Shown here one piece after another: positions 51,652-62,296 of a DNA stretch of 64,000 nucleotides (position 1 is its first letter; each line of letters begins with the position of its first letter). The translations under genes were made by a program, and so were the position numbers. The stretch covers positions 4,588,001-4,652,000 of the forward strand of contig NZ_CP017248.1 in assembly GCF_001735805.1 (NCBI RefSeq), read 5' to 3'. The stretch is from Streptomyces fodineus (GTDB lineage: Bacteria > Actinomycetota > Actinomycetes > Streptomycetales > Streptomycetaceae). The notes below the pieces were generated by a model. That model worked only from the letters and a program-made list of their open reading frames with translations. It was not told where the DNA came from and searched no databases.

Positions 51652-52644
51652 ATGAAAATTGCTTTCGTCGGGAAGGGCGGCAGCGGCAAGACCACGCTCT
51701 CCTCCCTCTTCATCCGCCACCTCACGGCCGCCGGGGCCCCGGTGGTCGCCATCGACGCGGACATCAACCAGCACCTCGGGCCCGCGCTCGGCCTCGACGA
51801 GGCGGAGGCCGCCGCGCTGCCCGCCATGGGCGAACGGCTGCCGCTGATCAAGGACTATCTGCGCGGCGGCAACCCGCGCATCCACTCCGCCGCCACGATG
51901 ATCAAGACAACCCCGCCCGGCGAGGGCTCGCGGCTGGTCCGGGTGCGCGAGCCCAACCCGATCTACGACGCCTGCGCGCGGCCCGTGGAACTCGACGGCG
52001 GCGCCGTCCGTTTGATGGTCACCGGCCCCTTCACGGACGCCGACCTGGGGGTCGCCTGCTACCACTCCAAGACGGGAGCGGTGGAGCTGTTCCTGAACCA
52101 CCTCGTCGACGGCCCCGACGAGTACGTCGTGGTCGACATGACGGCGGGTTCGGACTCCTTCGCCTCCGGCATGTTCACCCGCTTCGACATGACGTTCCTC
52201 GTGGCCGAGCCGACCCGGAAGGGGGTCTCCGTCTACCGCCAGTACAAGGAGTACGCCCGCGACTTCGGCGTCGCCCTGAAGGTCGTCGGCAACAAGATCC
52301 AGGAACAGGACGACATCGACTTCCTGCGCGCGGAGGTCGGGGACGACCTGCTTGTGACGGTCGGGCGCTCGGACTGGGTGCGCGCCATGGAGAAGGGCCG
52401 ACCGCCCCGGTTCGATCTCCTGGAGGAGGCCAACGCCCGTGCCCTGCGCGCCCTTCGGGTCGCCGCGGACGCCACGTACGAGCTGCGCGACTGGGAGCGC
52501 TACACCCGCCAGATGGTGCACTTCCACCTGAAGAACGCCGAGGCCTGGGGCAACGAACGCACCGGGGCCGACCTGGCGGCGCAGGTCGACCCCGCCTTCG
52601 TGCTCGGCGAAGGCGTCGGCGCGGAGGTCACAACTTCCGTGTGA
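51652..52644 (+). CDS. MinD/CooC-family P-loop ATPase
   Basis: 330 residues. Deviant Walker A KIAFVGKGGSGKTTLSSLF at the extreme N-terminus with the signature Lys, then VVAIDADINQHLG, and VVVDMTAGSDSFASG as Walker B-like segment. It resembles CooC-type metallochaperone ATPases and ParA/MinD relatives; no partner gene reveals the target. ATG 51652 has a weak GGTG upstream; GTG 51646 is possible. The gap to the divergent Fic-like gene is only 101 bp. Confidence 0.85.
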   Translation: MKIAFVGKGGSGKTTLSSLFIRHLTAAGAPVVAIDADINQHLGPALGLDEAEAAALPAMGERLPLIKDYLRGGNPRIHSAATMIKTTPPGEGSRLVRVREPNPIYDACARPVELDGGAVRLMVTGPFTDADLGVACYHSKTGAVELFLNHLVDGPDEYVVVDMTAGSDSFASGMFTRFDMTFLVAEPTRKGVSVYRQYKEYARDFGVALKVVGNKIQEQDDIDFLRAEVGDDLLVTVGRSDWVRAMEKGRPPRFDLLEEANARALRALRVAADATYELRDWERYTRQMVHFHLKNAEAWGNERTGADLAAQVDPAFVLGEGVGAEVTTSV

Positions 52645-52688
52645 CACCTTCCTTTTGCGTGCGACGCCCCACCGCTCGCAGGTGACGC

Positions 52689-53954
52689 CTACTGCTTGAC
52701 CGCCGGCGCCCCGGGCACGCCCTTCGGCGCCGGCGCCGGGCGGCCGGAGAGGAAGGACGCCCAGCCCTGCCTGGGAGCCTCACCCACGTTCAGGGTGCGC
52801 AGCTTCTCCAGGGTCTTCGGGTCCTGGGCGTCCAGCCAGTCGACCAGCTGGTGGAAGGACACACAGCGCACATCGGGCTTGTTGCACACTTCTTTTACCG
52901 TGTCCTCGACCGCGCGCATATAGGTGCCGCCGTTCCAGGACTCGAAGTGGTTGCCGATGATCAGCGGTGCGCGGTTGCCGTCGTAGGCTCGGTAGAAGCC
53001 CTTGACCAGGCCGTCGCGCATCTGCTCGCCCCAGTAGTCGAACTTGTCCGGGTCCCCCTGGGTCTTGGTGCCCGACTGGTTGACCATGAAGTTGTAGTCC
53101 ATGGTCAACTGCTCGAAGGTGTGCCCGGGGAAGGGCACCAGCTGCATCGACAGATCCCACAGGCCCTTCTTCTTCTTGGGCCAGACCTGGTTGTTGACGC
53201 CGCTGGAGTCATAGCGGAAGCCCAACTGGCGGGCAGCCTTCATGAAGTTCTTCTGACCCTCGAGGCAGGGTGTGCGGGCGCCGATCAGCTCCTTGTCGTA
53301 GTCGAAGGGCAGCGGGGACGACTGTTTCATGCCGGTATTGGTCTTCCAGGTCCTCACGAACTGCTTGGCCTGGGCGATCTCGCTCTTCCACTCGTCCACC
53401 GACCAGGTGCCGACCCCGCCGTCGGGCCCGCAGAAATGGCCGTTGAAGTGGGTACCGATCTCATTGCCCTCCAGCCAGGCCAGCCGTGCCTGCTTGACGG
53501 TGGCGGCGATCCCCTTCTCGTCGTTGAAACCGATGTCGGAGCTGCCCGGCGAGTGCTGTGGCGGCTTGTACAGCTTGCGCTTCTCCTCCGGCAGCAGGTA
53601 CACGCCGCTGAGGAAGTACGTCATGGTGGCGTGGTTCTCCTTGGCAACCTCGCGGAAGTGCGAGAACAGCTTCTGGCTGTCCTCGCCCGCGCCGTCCCAG
53701 GAGAACACCACGAACTGCGGCGGTTTCTGTCCGGGCTTCAGCCGCTCGGGTCTGGGCAGATACGGCTGCGCCCCGGTGAACGCGGTCGATCCGTCGCCGA
53801 TCAACCGGAAGACATTCTTGGGGACGGCCGCCCCTTTCTGCGGGCCGTGCGCCCCTTCCTTCGGACCATTGGAGCCGGTCGCGCAACCGGCGAGCGACGA
53901 GGCACAGGCCGCGGCGACCATGATGCCGACGGCGATCCTCTGGGTGGCGGCCAT
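52689..53954 (-). CDS. Lipoprotein resembling polysaccharide deacetylases
   Basis: 421 residues. Signal peptide with lipobox LAGC near residue 24, then a Gly/Lys linker. The catalytic-like strand FVVFSWDGAGED and the EIGTHFNGHFCGP segment resemble the metal-binding TFDDG and HxxxH motifs of NodB deacetylases but are altered, so activity is uncertain. Later blocks (ARTPCLEG, LIIGNHFESWNGG) match a large-domain deacetylase group. It should be anchored outside the membrane. ATG 53954 is followed immediately by the signal. Confidence 0.75.
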   Translation of the reverse strand: MAATQRIAVGIMVAAACASSLAGCATGSNGPKEGAHGPQKGAAVPKNVFRLIGDGSTAFTGAQPYLPRPERLKPGQKPPQFVVFSWDGAGEDSQKLFSHFREVAKENHATMTYFLSGVYLLPEEKRKLYKPPQHSPGSSDIGFNDEKGIAATVKQARLAWLEGNEIGTHFNGHFCGPDGGVGTWSVDEWKSEIAQAKQFVRTWKTNTGMKQSSPLPFDYDKELIGARTPCLEGQKNFMKAARQLGFRYDSSGVNNQVWPKKKKGLWDLSMQLVPFPGHTFEQLTMDYNFMVNQSGTKTQGDPDKFDYWGEQMRDGLVKGFYRAYDGNRAPLIIGNHFESWNGGTYMRAVEDTVKEVCNKPDVRCVSFHQLVDWLDAQDPKTLEKLRTLNVGEAPRQGWASFLSGRPAPAPKGVPGAPAVKQ

Positions 53955-54234
53955 GTTCCGCCCACCTTCTTCCTTCTCTCGGGTACACGCTGACGAGGGC
54001 TGCTTTCTGGTGATGCGCCGGGATTGAACCCGCAGCGTCGCCAAGGTCGCACGGGCGCGAGAAGGAATTAGTACGACAAGCCGATCAAATGATTAGTTCA
54101 CTCATGCGAGCGATCGGCTGGGCTATTTGCCCCCAAAAGTTATGCATCGTCTTTACTTTCCATTACGTTTCCTTTACTGGTGTTGATCCATCCCGCCCAG
54201 TCCGCGTCCGTGCCGCCCCGGAGGAGACGGGACC

Positions 54235-56664
54235 ATGTCAGCCTGCGCACCCCCGCACACCGACCTGTCCGCGTCCGTCGCGGTCTTCCTGATCGCCCTG
54301 CCCCTGTCCCTGGGCATCGCCCTGGCCACCGGCGCTCCGCTCCAGGCCGGTCTCGTCGCCGCCGCCGTGGGCGGACTCGTCGCCGGCCGGTTCGGCGGCT
54401 GCCCGCTCCAGGTCAGTGGTCCCGCAGCCGGACTCACCGTGGTCACCGCCGACTTGATCCACCGCTACGGCTGGCGGGCGACCTGTGGCATCACCGTCCT
54501 CGCCGGACTCGCCCAGCTCGGCCTCGGCTGTCTGCGGGTGGCGCGCGGCGCGCTCGCGGTCAGCCCGGCCGTCGTGCACGGCATGCTCGCGGGGATCGGC
54601 CTCACCATCGCCGTCGCCCAGCTGCACATCGTCCTCGGCGGCAGCCCGGACAGCTCCGTCCTCGCCAACCTCCGTGCTCTGCCGCACCAGTTGACCCATC
54701 TGCATCCGGCAGCCGTCTCGATGAGCACCCTGACGCTCGCCCTGCTGCTGGTCTGGCCCCGCCTGCCCGGGCGCGTCGGCCGACTGCTCCGGAGCGCGCC
54801 GGCCGCCCTCGTCGCCGTCACCGGGGCCACCGCCACGGCGGCCCTCACGGGCCTGGCCCTGCCCCGGGTCGACCTGCCGTCCTGGCGCAGCCACGCCCTG
54901 GCCGGACTGCCCGAGGGTCCCGTGCTCGGACTCGCCGCCGCCGTGCTCACCACCACCCTGGTGTGCAGCGTGCAGTCGCTGCTCGGCGCGGTGGCCGTGG
55001 ACAAGCTGGCCGCGGCCCGCCCCGGCCGCCTCCCCGCCGTCGGCCGCTCCGACCTCGACCGGGAGCTGCTGGGTCAGGGCGCCGCGAACATCGTCTCGGG
55101 AGCGCTCGGCGGACTGCCGGTCGCGGGGGTGGCCGTGCGCAGTACCGCGAATGTGAAATCCGGTGCCGTGAGCCGGAACTCCACGATGCTGCACGGCGTT
55201 CTCGTAGTAGTCGCCGCGCTGCTGATGGTCCCGATCCTGGAGGAGATCCCGCTCGCCTCCCTCGCCGCCCTGGTGATGGCCGTCGGCATCCAGATGGTGT
55301 CCCTGCACCACATCCGCACGGTGACGCGCCACCGCGAAGTGCTGGTCTACGCCGCGACCACACTCGGCGTGGTGCTCCTCGGCGTCCTTCAGGGCGTGCT
55401 CCTCGGGGTCGCCGTGGCCGTCGCCGTCGCCCTGCACCGCCTCACCCGTACCCGCATCACCCATGAAGAGAGGGAAGGAGTCCAATACGTAAGAATCCGA
55501 GGCCAGTTGACCTTCCTGGCGGTGCCCCGGCTCAGCCGAGCCCTGCATCTCGTACCCCAAGGCGCCCACGCCGTCGTGGAGTTGGACGGGTCGTTCATGG
55601 ACCACGCGGCGTACGAGTCACTGCAGGACTGGCGCAGCACCCACACCGCCCGCGGCGGTACGGCCGAGCTGTCGGGCCGACGCGGCGGAGTCCGGATCGC
55701 CGAACCGACCCCGCCCACCGGACCGAGTGCAACCGCCCAGCAAACCCCGTCCACCGGGCCGAACCCAAGCGCCGAGCAGACCCCGCCCACCGGCCCGAAC
55801 CCAACCGCCGAGCAGACCCCGCCCACCGGACCGACCCAGACCACCGATCCAACCCCATCCACCGACCCGAACCCATCGACTTCCACCGGGAGGCCCGCGT
55901 CCGCCGCCTGCCGGTGCCGGCCCTGGACGCCCTGGCGTGGTCACCGGGCCTGCTTCCCGGAGGCCGCAGGCGCCCCGGCCGAGCGGGAGGCCGGGCACGA
56001 ACTGGTCCGTGGGGTCGGCTCGTTCCAGCGCAACACCGCGCCGCTGGTGCGGGACGAGCTGGCGCGGCTCGCCCGGGAGGGCCAGCGGCCCGCCCAGCTC
56101 TTCCTCACCTGTGCCGACTCGCGGCTCGTCACGTCGATGATCACCGCCAGTGGTCCCGGCGACCTGTTCGTCGTCCGCAACGTCGGCAATCTGGTGCCGA
56201 TGCCGGGCGAGGAGCACGGCGACGACTCGGTGGCGGCCGCCGTCGAGTACGCCGTGGAGGTACTGAAGGTGAGGTCCATCAGCGTGTGCGGGCACTCCGG
56301 GTGCGGGGCGATGCAGGCGCTGCTGACCGCCGGGCCCGGGGGTGCGGCGACACCGCTGGGGCGGTGGCTCAGGCACGGCCTGCCGAGCCTGGCAAGGATG
56401 GCCGACGCCCGGCCCCGGCTGGCCGGGCGGGCGCCGGCCGACGCGGTGGAGCAACTGTGCCTGACCAACGTGGTCCAGCAGTTGGAACACCTGCGGGCAC
56501 ACGCCCCGGTCGGGCGGGCGCTGGCGGCCGGGACGCTGGAGCTGCACGGGATGTACTTCGACGTGGGCGAGGCGCAGGCCTATCTGCTCGGTCGAAACGG
56601 GACGGTGTTCGAGGGCGTGAGAGAGAACGGGAGCGCGGCGGAGGAACTGCGCAGTCCGCTGTGA
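54235..56664 (+). CDS. SulP-family transporter fused to beta-carbonic anhydrase
   Basis: 809 residues. Residues 1-405 form a SulP membrane domain (many hydrophobic segments, QVSGPAAGLTVV and GGLPVAGVAVRS). About 410-480 is a partial STAS-like region. About 490-545 is a linker of 12-residue repeats. About 580-809 is a beta-carbonic anhydrase with zinc ligands Cys and Asp in TCADSR and His/Cys in GHSGCGAM. The fusion is expected to take up bicarbonate (or sulfate) and interconvert CO2 and bicarbonate at the membrane. The CRPWTPW motif lies where the linker joins the anhydrase. GGAGGAG is not present; GGAGACGGGACC precedes ATG 54235. Confidence 0.92.
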   Translation: MSACAPPHTDLSASVAVFLIALPLSLGIALATGAPLQAGLVAAAVGGLVAGRFGGCPLQVSGPAAGLTVVTADLIHRYGWRATCGITVLAGLAQLGLGCLRVARGALAVSPAVVHGMLAGIGLTIAVAQLHIVLGGSPDSSVLANLRALPHQLTHLHPAAVSMSTLTLALLLVWPRLPGRVGRLLRSAPAALVAVTGATATAALTGLALPRVDLPSWRSHALAGLPEGPVLGLAAAVLTTTLVCSVQSLLGAVAVDKLAAARPGRLPAVGRSDLDRELLGQGAANIVSGALGGLPVAGVAVRSTANVKSGAVSRNSTMLHGVLVVVAALLMVPILEEIPLASLAALVMAVGIQMVSLHHIRTVTRHREVLVYAATTLGVVLLGVLQGVLLGVAVAVAVALHRLTRTRITHEEREGVQYVRIRGQLTFLAVPRLSRALHLVPQGAHAVVELDGSFMDHAAYESLQDWRSTHTARGGTAELSGRRGGVRIAEPTPPTGPSATAQQTPSTGPNPSAEQTPPTGPNPTAEQTPPTGPTQTTDPTPSTDPNPSTSTGRPASAACRCRPWTPWRGHRACFPEAAGAPAEREAGHELVRGVGSFQRNTAPLVRDELARLAREGQRPAQLFLTCADSRLVTSMITASGPGDLFVVRNVGNLVPMPGEEHGDDSVAAAVEYAVEVLKVRSISVCGHSGCGAMQALLTAGPGGAATPLGRWLRHGLPSLARMADARPRLAGRAPADAVEQLCLTNVVQQLEHLRAHAPVGRALAAGTLELHGMYFDVGEAQAYLLGRNGTVFEGVRENGSAAEELRSPL
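55717..55896 (+). repeat. 36-bp tandem repeat, about five copies, in the SulP-CA linker
   Basis: Units begin at 55717, 55753, 55789, 55825 and 55861, each coding for a TGPNPSAEQTPP-like 12-mer. The middle copies are nearly identical; the last two are diverged. Confidence 0.88.
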
Positions 56665-56779
56665 ACGATCACCGCAGAGAGGTCTACACCAATTCGGCCG
56701 TGGACTCTTGTCATCGGACCCTCTCGTCTGATGAGCTGTGGCCTGGGACACAACGGACACCCTTGGAGAGGGAGATGTC

Positions 56780-58735
<1,956 letters not shown>

Positions 58736-58753
58736 GCGGAAACGGCAGCATGA

Positions 58754-58785
58754 GGCGCCCGGTGCCGCACCGGGCGCCCTCTTTT
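58754..58785 (+). terminator. Terminator of acsA
   Basis: GGCGCCCGGTG/CACCGGGCGCC, 11-bp stem with CCG loop, followed by CTCTTTT; begins 19 bp after the stop. Confidence 0.93.
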
Positions 58786-58925
58786 CGTTCGCTCAACTAA
58801 CTTCCGGCGTCAAAATAGAGTAAAATGGCGATCTCAGGGTGTGCCGGGAAGTCTGGTCGGCGACGCCGTCGGCGATCCCGGGCGACGGCGTGATCATCGC
58901 CGTACCGACCCCGGAGGTTCCCGCC

Positions 58926-60368
58926 GTGGCCGCCACCCGCACCCCGAAAGCCCCCCGCAAGGCCCTCGGCCGGCTCTCCCTGCCCGAGCGGGCCTTCGTC
59001 GCGGACGCGCTGCGTACCGAGACCATCGGCGGTGTTCTGCTGCTGCTCGCGGCCGTAGCGGCACTGCTCTGGGCGAACATCCCCGCCCTGCATCACAGCT
59101 ACGAGTCGGTCAGCCACTTCCGTTTCGGCCCCGGCGCGCTCGGCCTGAACCTCTCCGCGGCCCACTGGGCCGCCGACGGCCTGCTCGCGGTGTTCTTCTT
59201 CGTCGCCGGTATCGAGCTCAAGCGCGAGCTGGTCGCCGGGGACCTGCGCGACCCCAGGGCAGCAGTGCTGCCCGTGGTGGCGGCGCTGTGCGGCATGGCC
59301 GTACCGGCGCTCGTCTACACCCTCACCAATCTCACCGGGCACGGCTCGGCACAGGGCTGGGCGGTGCCCACCGCCACCGACATCGCCTTCGCGCTCGCCG
59401 TCCTCGCGGTCATCGGCACCTCCCTGCCCAGCTCGCTGCGCGCCTTCCTGCTCACCCTCGCGGTCGTCGACGACCTGTTCGCGATCCTGATCATCGCGAT
59501 CTTCTTCACCGACCGCCTGAACTTCGCCGCGCTCGGCGGGGCCGCCGCCGGACTGGTGGTCTTCTGGCTGCTGCTGCGCAAGGGAGTGCGCGGCTGGTAC
59601 GTGTACGTGCCGCTCGCGGTGGTGATCTGGGCGCTGATGTACAACAGCGGCGTCCACGCCACCATCGCGGGCGTGGCGATGGGCCTGATGCTGCGCTGCA
59701 CCACCCGGGAGGGTGAGCAGCACTCGCCGGGCGAACACATCGAGCACCTGGTGCGGCCCCTGTCGGCCGGACTGGCCGTGCCGGTGTTCGCGCTGTTCAG
59801 CGCCGGGGTGACGATCTCCGGCGGGGCGCTCGGGGATGTGTTCACCAAGCCGGAGACACTGGGTGTGGTGCTGGGTCTCGTCGTCGGCAAGACGATCGGC
59901 ATCTTCGGCGGCACCTGGCTCACCGCCCGCTTCACCCGCGCCTCCCTCAGCGAGGACCTCGCCTGGGCCGACGTCTTCGCGGTGGCCTCCCTCGCCGGGA
60001 TCGGCTTCACCGTCTCGCTGCTCATCGGCGAACTGGCCTTCGCCGGGGACGCCGTCCTCACCGACGAGGTCAAGGCCGCCGTCCTCACCGGATCACTGAT
60101 CGCGGCGGTGTGCGCGACGGCGCTGCTGAAGATACGGAACGCCAAGTACCGCAGGCTGTGCGAGGAAGAGGACCGCGACGAGGACCACGACGGCATCCCG
60201 GACATCTACGAGCAGGACGACCCGGCCTATCACCTGCGCATGGCCGAGATCCACGAGCGCAAGGCCGCCGAACACCGGCGGATCGCCGCCGAGCGGGCGG
60301 CCGCGGCGCGCCACGGGCTTCAGGAAGTGCCGGGCGGGGCAGGCGAGGAGGACAACTGTCCGGCATGA
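58926..60368 (+). CDS. nhaA: Na+/H+ antiporter NhaA
   Basis: 480 residues with about 11-12 hydrophobic segments. The ion-binding aspartates are in LAVVDDLFAI and PTATDIAFAL, both intact. A hydrophilic C-terminal tail of about 70 residues (acidic EEEDRDEDHDGIPD, then helical His/Glu/Arg) is an extension not found in enteric NhaA. It exports Na+ in exchange for protons. GTG 58926 has GGAGG 8 bases upstream, so earlier starts in the frame are not needed. Confidence 0.93.
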   Translation: MAATRTPKAPRKALGRLSLPERAFVADALRTETIGGVLLLLAAVAALLWANIPALHHSYESVSHFRFGPGALGLNLSAAHWAADGLLAVFFFVAGIELKRELVAGDLRDPRAAVLPVVAALCGMAVPALVYTLTNLTGHGSAQGWAVPTATDIAFALAVLAVIGTSLPSSLRAFLLTLAVVDDLFAILIIAIFFTDRLNFAALGGAAAGLVVFWLLLRKGVRGWYVYVPLAVVIWALMYNSGVHATIAGVAMGLMLRCTTREGEQHSPGEHIEHLVRPLSAGLAVPVFALFSAGVTISGGALGDVFTKPETLGVVLGLVVGKTIGIFGGTWLTARFTRASLSEDLAWADVFAVASLAGIGFTVSLLIGELAFAGDAVLTDEVKAAVLTGSLIAAVCATALLKIRNAKYRRLCEEEDRDEDHDGIPDIYEQDDPAYHLRMAEIHERKAAEHRRIAAERAAAARHGLQEVPGGAGEEDNCPA

Positions 60369-60472
60369 TCTGACGAGACGGTACAAAACTAGACGCCACA
60401 GGAGCAGGCCCGCCGGCCGCGCATGACGGCACGGCACACCTGCGGCACGAGAGACCTCTGAGGGAGAACGCG

Positions 60473-60961
60473 ATGAGCGCACCCGACGGCAGCCCGGTCG
60501 GCGCCGAACGCAGCATCGGCCAGCTGTTCGCCTCGGCGACGACCGAATTGTCGGCGCTGGTGCATGACGAGATCGCCCTGGCCAAGGCCCAGCTGAAGCA
60601 GGACGTCAAGCGCGGCGCGACCAGCGGCGGCGCGTTCACTGCGGCCCTGGTGCTGCTCGTCTTCTCGCTCCCGATGCTCAACTTCGCCCTCGCCTACGGC
60701 ATCCGGACCTGGAGCCACTGGAACCTGGCGGTCTGCTTCCTGCTGTCCTTCGCGGCGAACGTGCTCATCGCCGGGCTCCTCGCGCTGATCGGCGTGGTGT
60801 TCGCGAAGAAGGCCAAGAAGGGCCAGGGAGCGCAGAAGGTGGCCGCCTCGATGAAGGAGACGGCGGGCGTGCTGCAGAACGCCAAGCCGCACCCGCGTGC
60901 GGAACTGCCCGAGGACCGGACCCTCGCGGCCATCGAGGCTGTGGCACGCTCACAGTCATGA
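60473..60961 (+). CDS. Phage-holin superfamily (Holin-X type) membrane protein
   Basis: 162 residues. An N-terminal amphipathic region ending KAQLKQDVKRG precedes two hydrophobic helices (about 53-75 and 84-108). A Lys-rich segment and a flexible tail follow. The pattern fits the actinobacterial 'putative actinobacterial holin-X' family, which is chromosomal and not linked to a prophage here. ATG 60473 has GAGGGAG 6-8 bases upstream; the stop overlaps the next start (ATGA). Confidence 0.82.
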   Translation: MSAPDGSPVGAERSIGQLFASATTELSALVHDEIALAKAQLKQDVKRGATSGGAFTAALVLLVFSLPMLNFALAYGIRTWSHWNLAVCFLLSFAANVLIAGLLALIGVVFAKKAKKGQGAQKVAASMKETAGVLQNAKPHPRAELPEDRTLAAIEAVARSQS

Positions 60962-61878
60962 CCGACCCCGCCCCCTCGGCCGTACGGATCGAAGGTCCCT
61001 GGATGCACAGGGACGTCGCCGCGAACGGCGCGCGCTTCCACATCGCCGAGCTCGGCGACGGCCCCCTGGTGCTGCTGCTGCACGGTTTCCCGCAGTTCTG
61101 GTGGACCTGGCGCCACCAGCTGGTGGCCCTCGCCGACGCGGGCTACCGGGCGGTGGCGATGGACCTGCGGGGCGTCGGCGGCAGCGACCGCACACCCCGC
61201 GGGTACGACCCCGCCAACCTCGCGCTCGACGTCACCGGCGTGATCCGCTCGCTCGGCGAGCCGGACGCGGCGGTGGTCGGCCATGACCTGGGCGGCTATC
61301 TGGCGTGGACGGCGGCGGCGATGCGGCCCAAGCTGGTGCGGCGCCTCGCCGTGGTGTCGATGCCGCATCCACGGCGCTGGCGCGCGGCGATGCTGCGCGA
61401 CGCCCGACAGACGGCCGCCAACTCCTACATCTGGGGCTTCCAGCGGCCGTGGATTCCGGAGCGTCAACTCACCGCGGACGGCGGTGCGCTGGTGGGCCGG
61501 CTGATCCGGGAGTGGTCCGGGCCGCGGCCGCCGGAGGACGAGGCGGTGGAGGCCTACCAGCGGGCCATGTGCATCCCGTCGACCGCGCACTGCGCGATCG
61601 AGCCGTACCGCTGGCTGGTGCGCTCGCTGGCCCGCCCGGACGGCATCCAGTTCAACCGCAGGATGAAGCGGCCGGTGCGGGTGCCCACACTGCATCTGCA
61701 CGGCTCACTGGACCCGGTGACGCGCACGCGCAGCGCCGCCGGTTCGGGCGAGTACGTCGAAGCGCCGTACCGCTGGCGCCTGTTCGACGGCCTCGGCCAC
61801 TTCCCGCACGAGGAGGACCCGGCGGCGTTCTCCACCGAACTGGTCAACTGGCTGAAGGATCCCGAGCCCGACCGGTGA
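60958..61878 (+). CDS. Alpha/beta hydrolase, epoxide hydrolase-like
   Basis: 306 residues. Oxyanion segment LLHGFPQFWWTW, the nucleophile Asp in GHDLGGYL (epoxide hydrolase and haloalkane dehalogenase type), and the C-terminal His in GLGHFPHEEDP. The WWTWRHQ aromatic pair supports epoxide hydrolase over dehalogenase. Probably a soluble enzyme opening small epoxides; the natural substrate is unknown. Coupled to the holin-like gene by ATGA. Confidence 0.87.
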   Translation: MTDPAPSAVRIEGPWMHRDVAANGARFHIAELGDGPLVLLLHGFPQFWWTWRHQLVALADAGYRAVAMDLRGVGGSDRTPRGYDPANLALDVTGVIRSLGEPDAAVVGHDLGGYLAWTAAAMRPKLVRRLAVVSMPHPRRWRAAMLRDARQTAANSYIWGFQRPWIPERQLTADGGALVGRLIREWSGPRPPEDEAVEAYQRAMCIPSTAHCAIEPYRWLVRSLARPDGIQFNRRMKRPVRVPTLHLHGSLDPVTRTRSAAGSGEYVEAPYRWRLFDGLGHFPHEEDPAAFSTELVNWLKDPEPDR

Positions 61879-62296
61879 CGTACACCGGTGAGGTAAACCG
61901 GAGCCCATGAGGTTCACCCGTACCGGTGATGGGCATCGGTGACCGTACGGTGCCGGTTCGATGCGTGGAGTACCCGGTTGCTGAACAGTTGTCCCCCGAA
62001 CGGCCACATGCCTGCCGCATAGGCCAATTGGACGGCGCTCAGGCGGTTATCGACCTTCGGGCGGGGGCACACGTCGGGGTATGGGCTGGACGCACGACTA
62101 CAGTGACGCACCCCGCAACCGGCGCTCGGCCGCCGGTATGAGCGCGCCTCAGCGAGGCAACGCGCAACTCGCGGAAGGGGACCTCCGCGTGGGAATTCCG
62201 CGCATCCTGCGCCGCCGGGCGCGCTGGGTCTCGATGCGTCTGCGTCACCCGCGCGGCTGACGCCGCGCCCGGCAGGAGGGTCACCCCTCCTGAGGG
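61879..62296. other. 418-bp gap with a possible small gene
   Basis: Short GTGA-like repeats occur at 61874-61950 (CACCGGTGA, CCGGTGATG). The main candidate gene is the 40-residue frame at 62138. No RNA family was recognised. Confidence 0.5.
62138..62260 (+). CDS. Possible 40-residue basic peptide
   Basis: From ATG 62138 the frame reads SAPQRGNAQLAEGDLRVG and ends in an Arg-rich amphipathic tail. It contains eight or more Arg in the last 20 residues. No clear ribosome-binding site, though CTACAGT about 40 bp upstream could be a -10. Uncertain. Confidence 0.3.
   Translation: MSAPQRGNAQLAEGDLRVGIPRILRRRARWVSMRLRHPRG

Noticed and set aside
55717..55896. Possible CRISPR-like array
   Set aside because: 36-bp units are directly abutting with no spacers and lie in frame within the SulP-CA gene.
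55880..55990. A frameshift between the repeat linker and the carbonic anhydrase
   Set aside because: The frame is continuous through the conserved CRPWTPW motif into the anhydrase.
60473..60961. Evidence of a prophage from a holin-like gene
   Set aside because: No other phage gene is nearby; this holin-X type family is a normal actinobacterial chromosomal gene.
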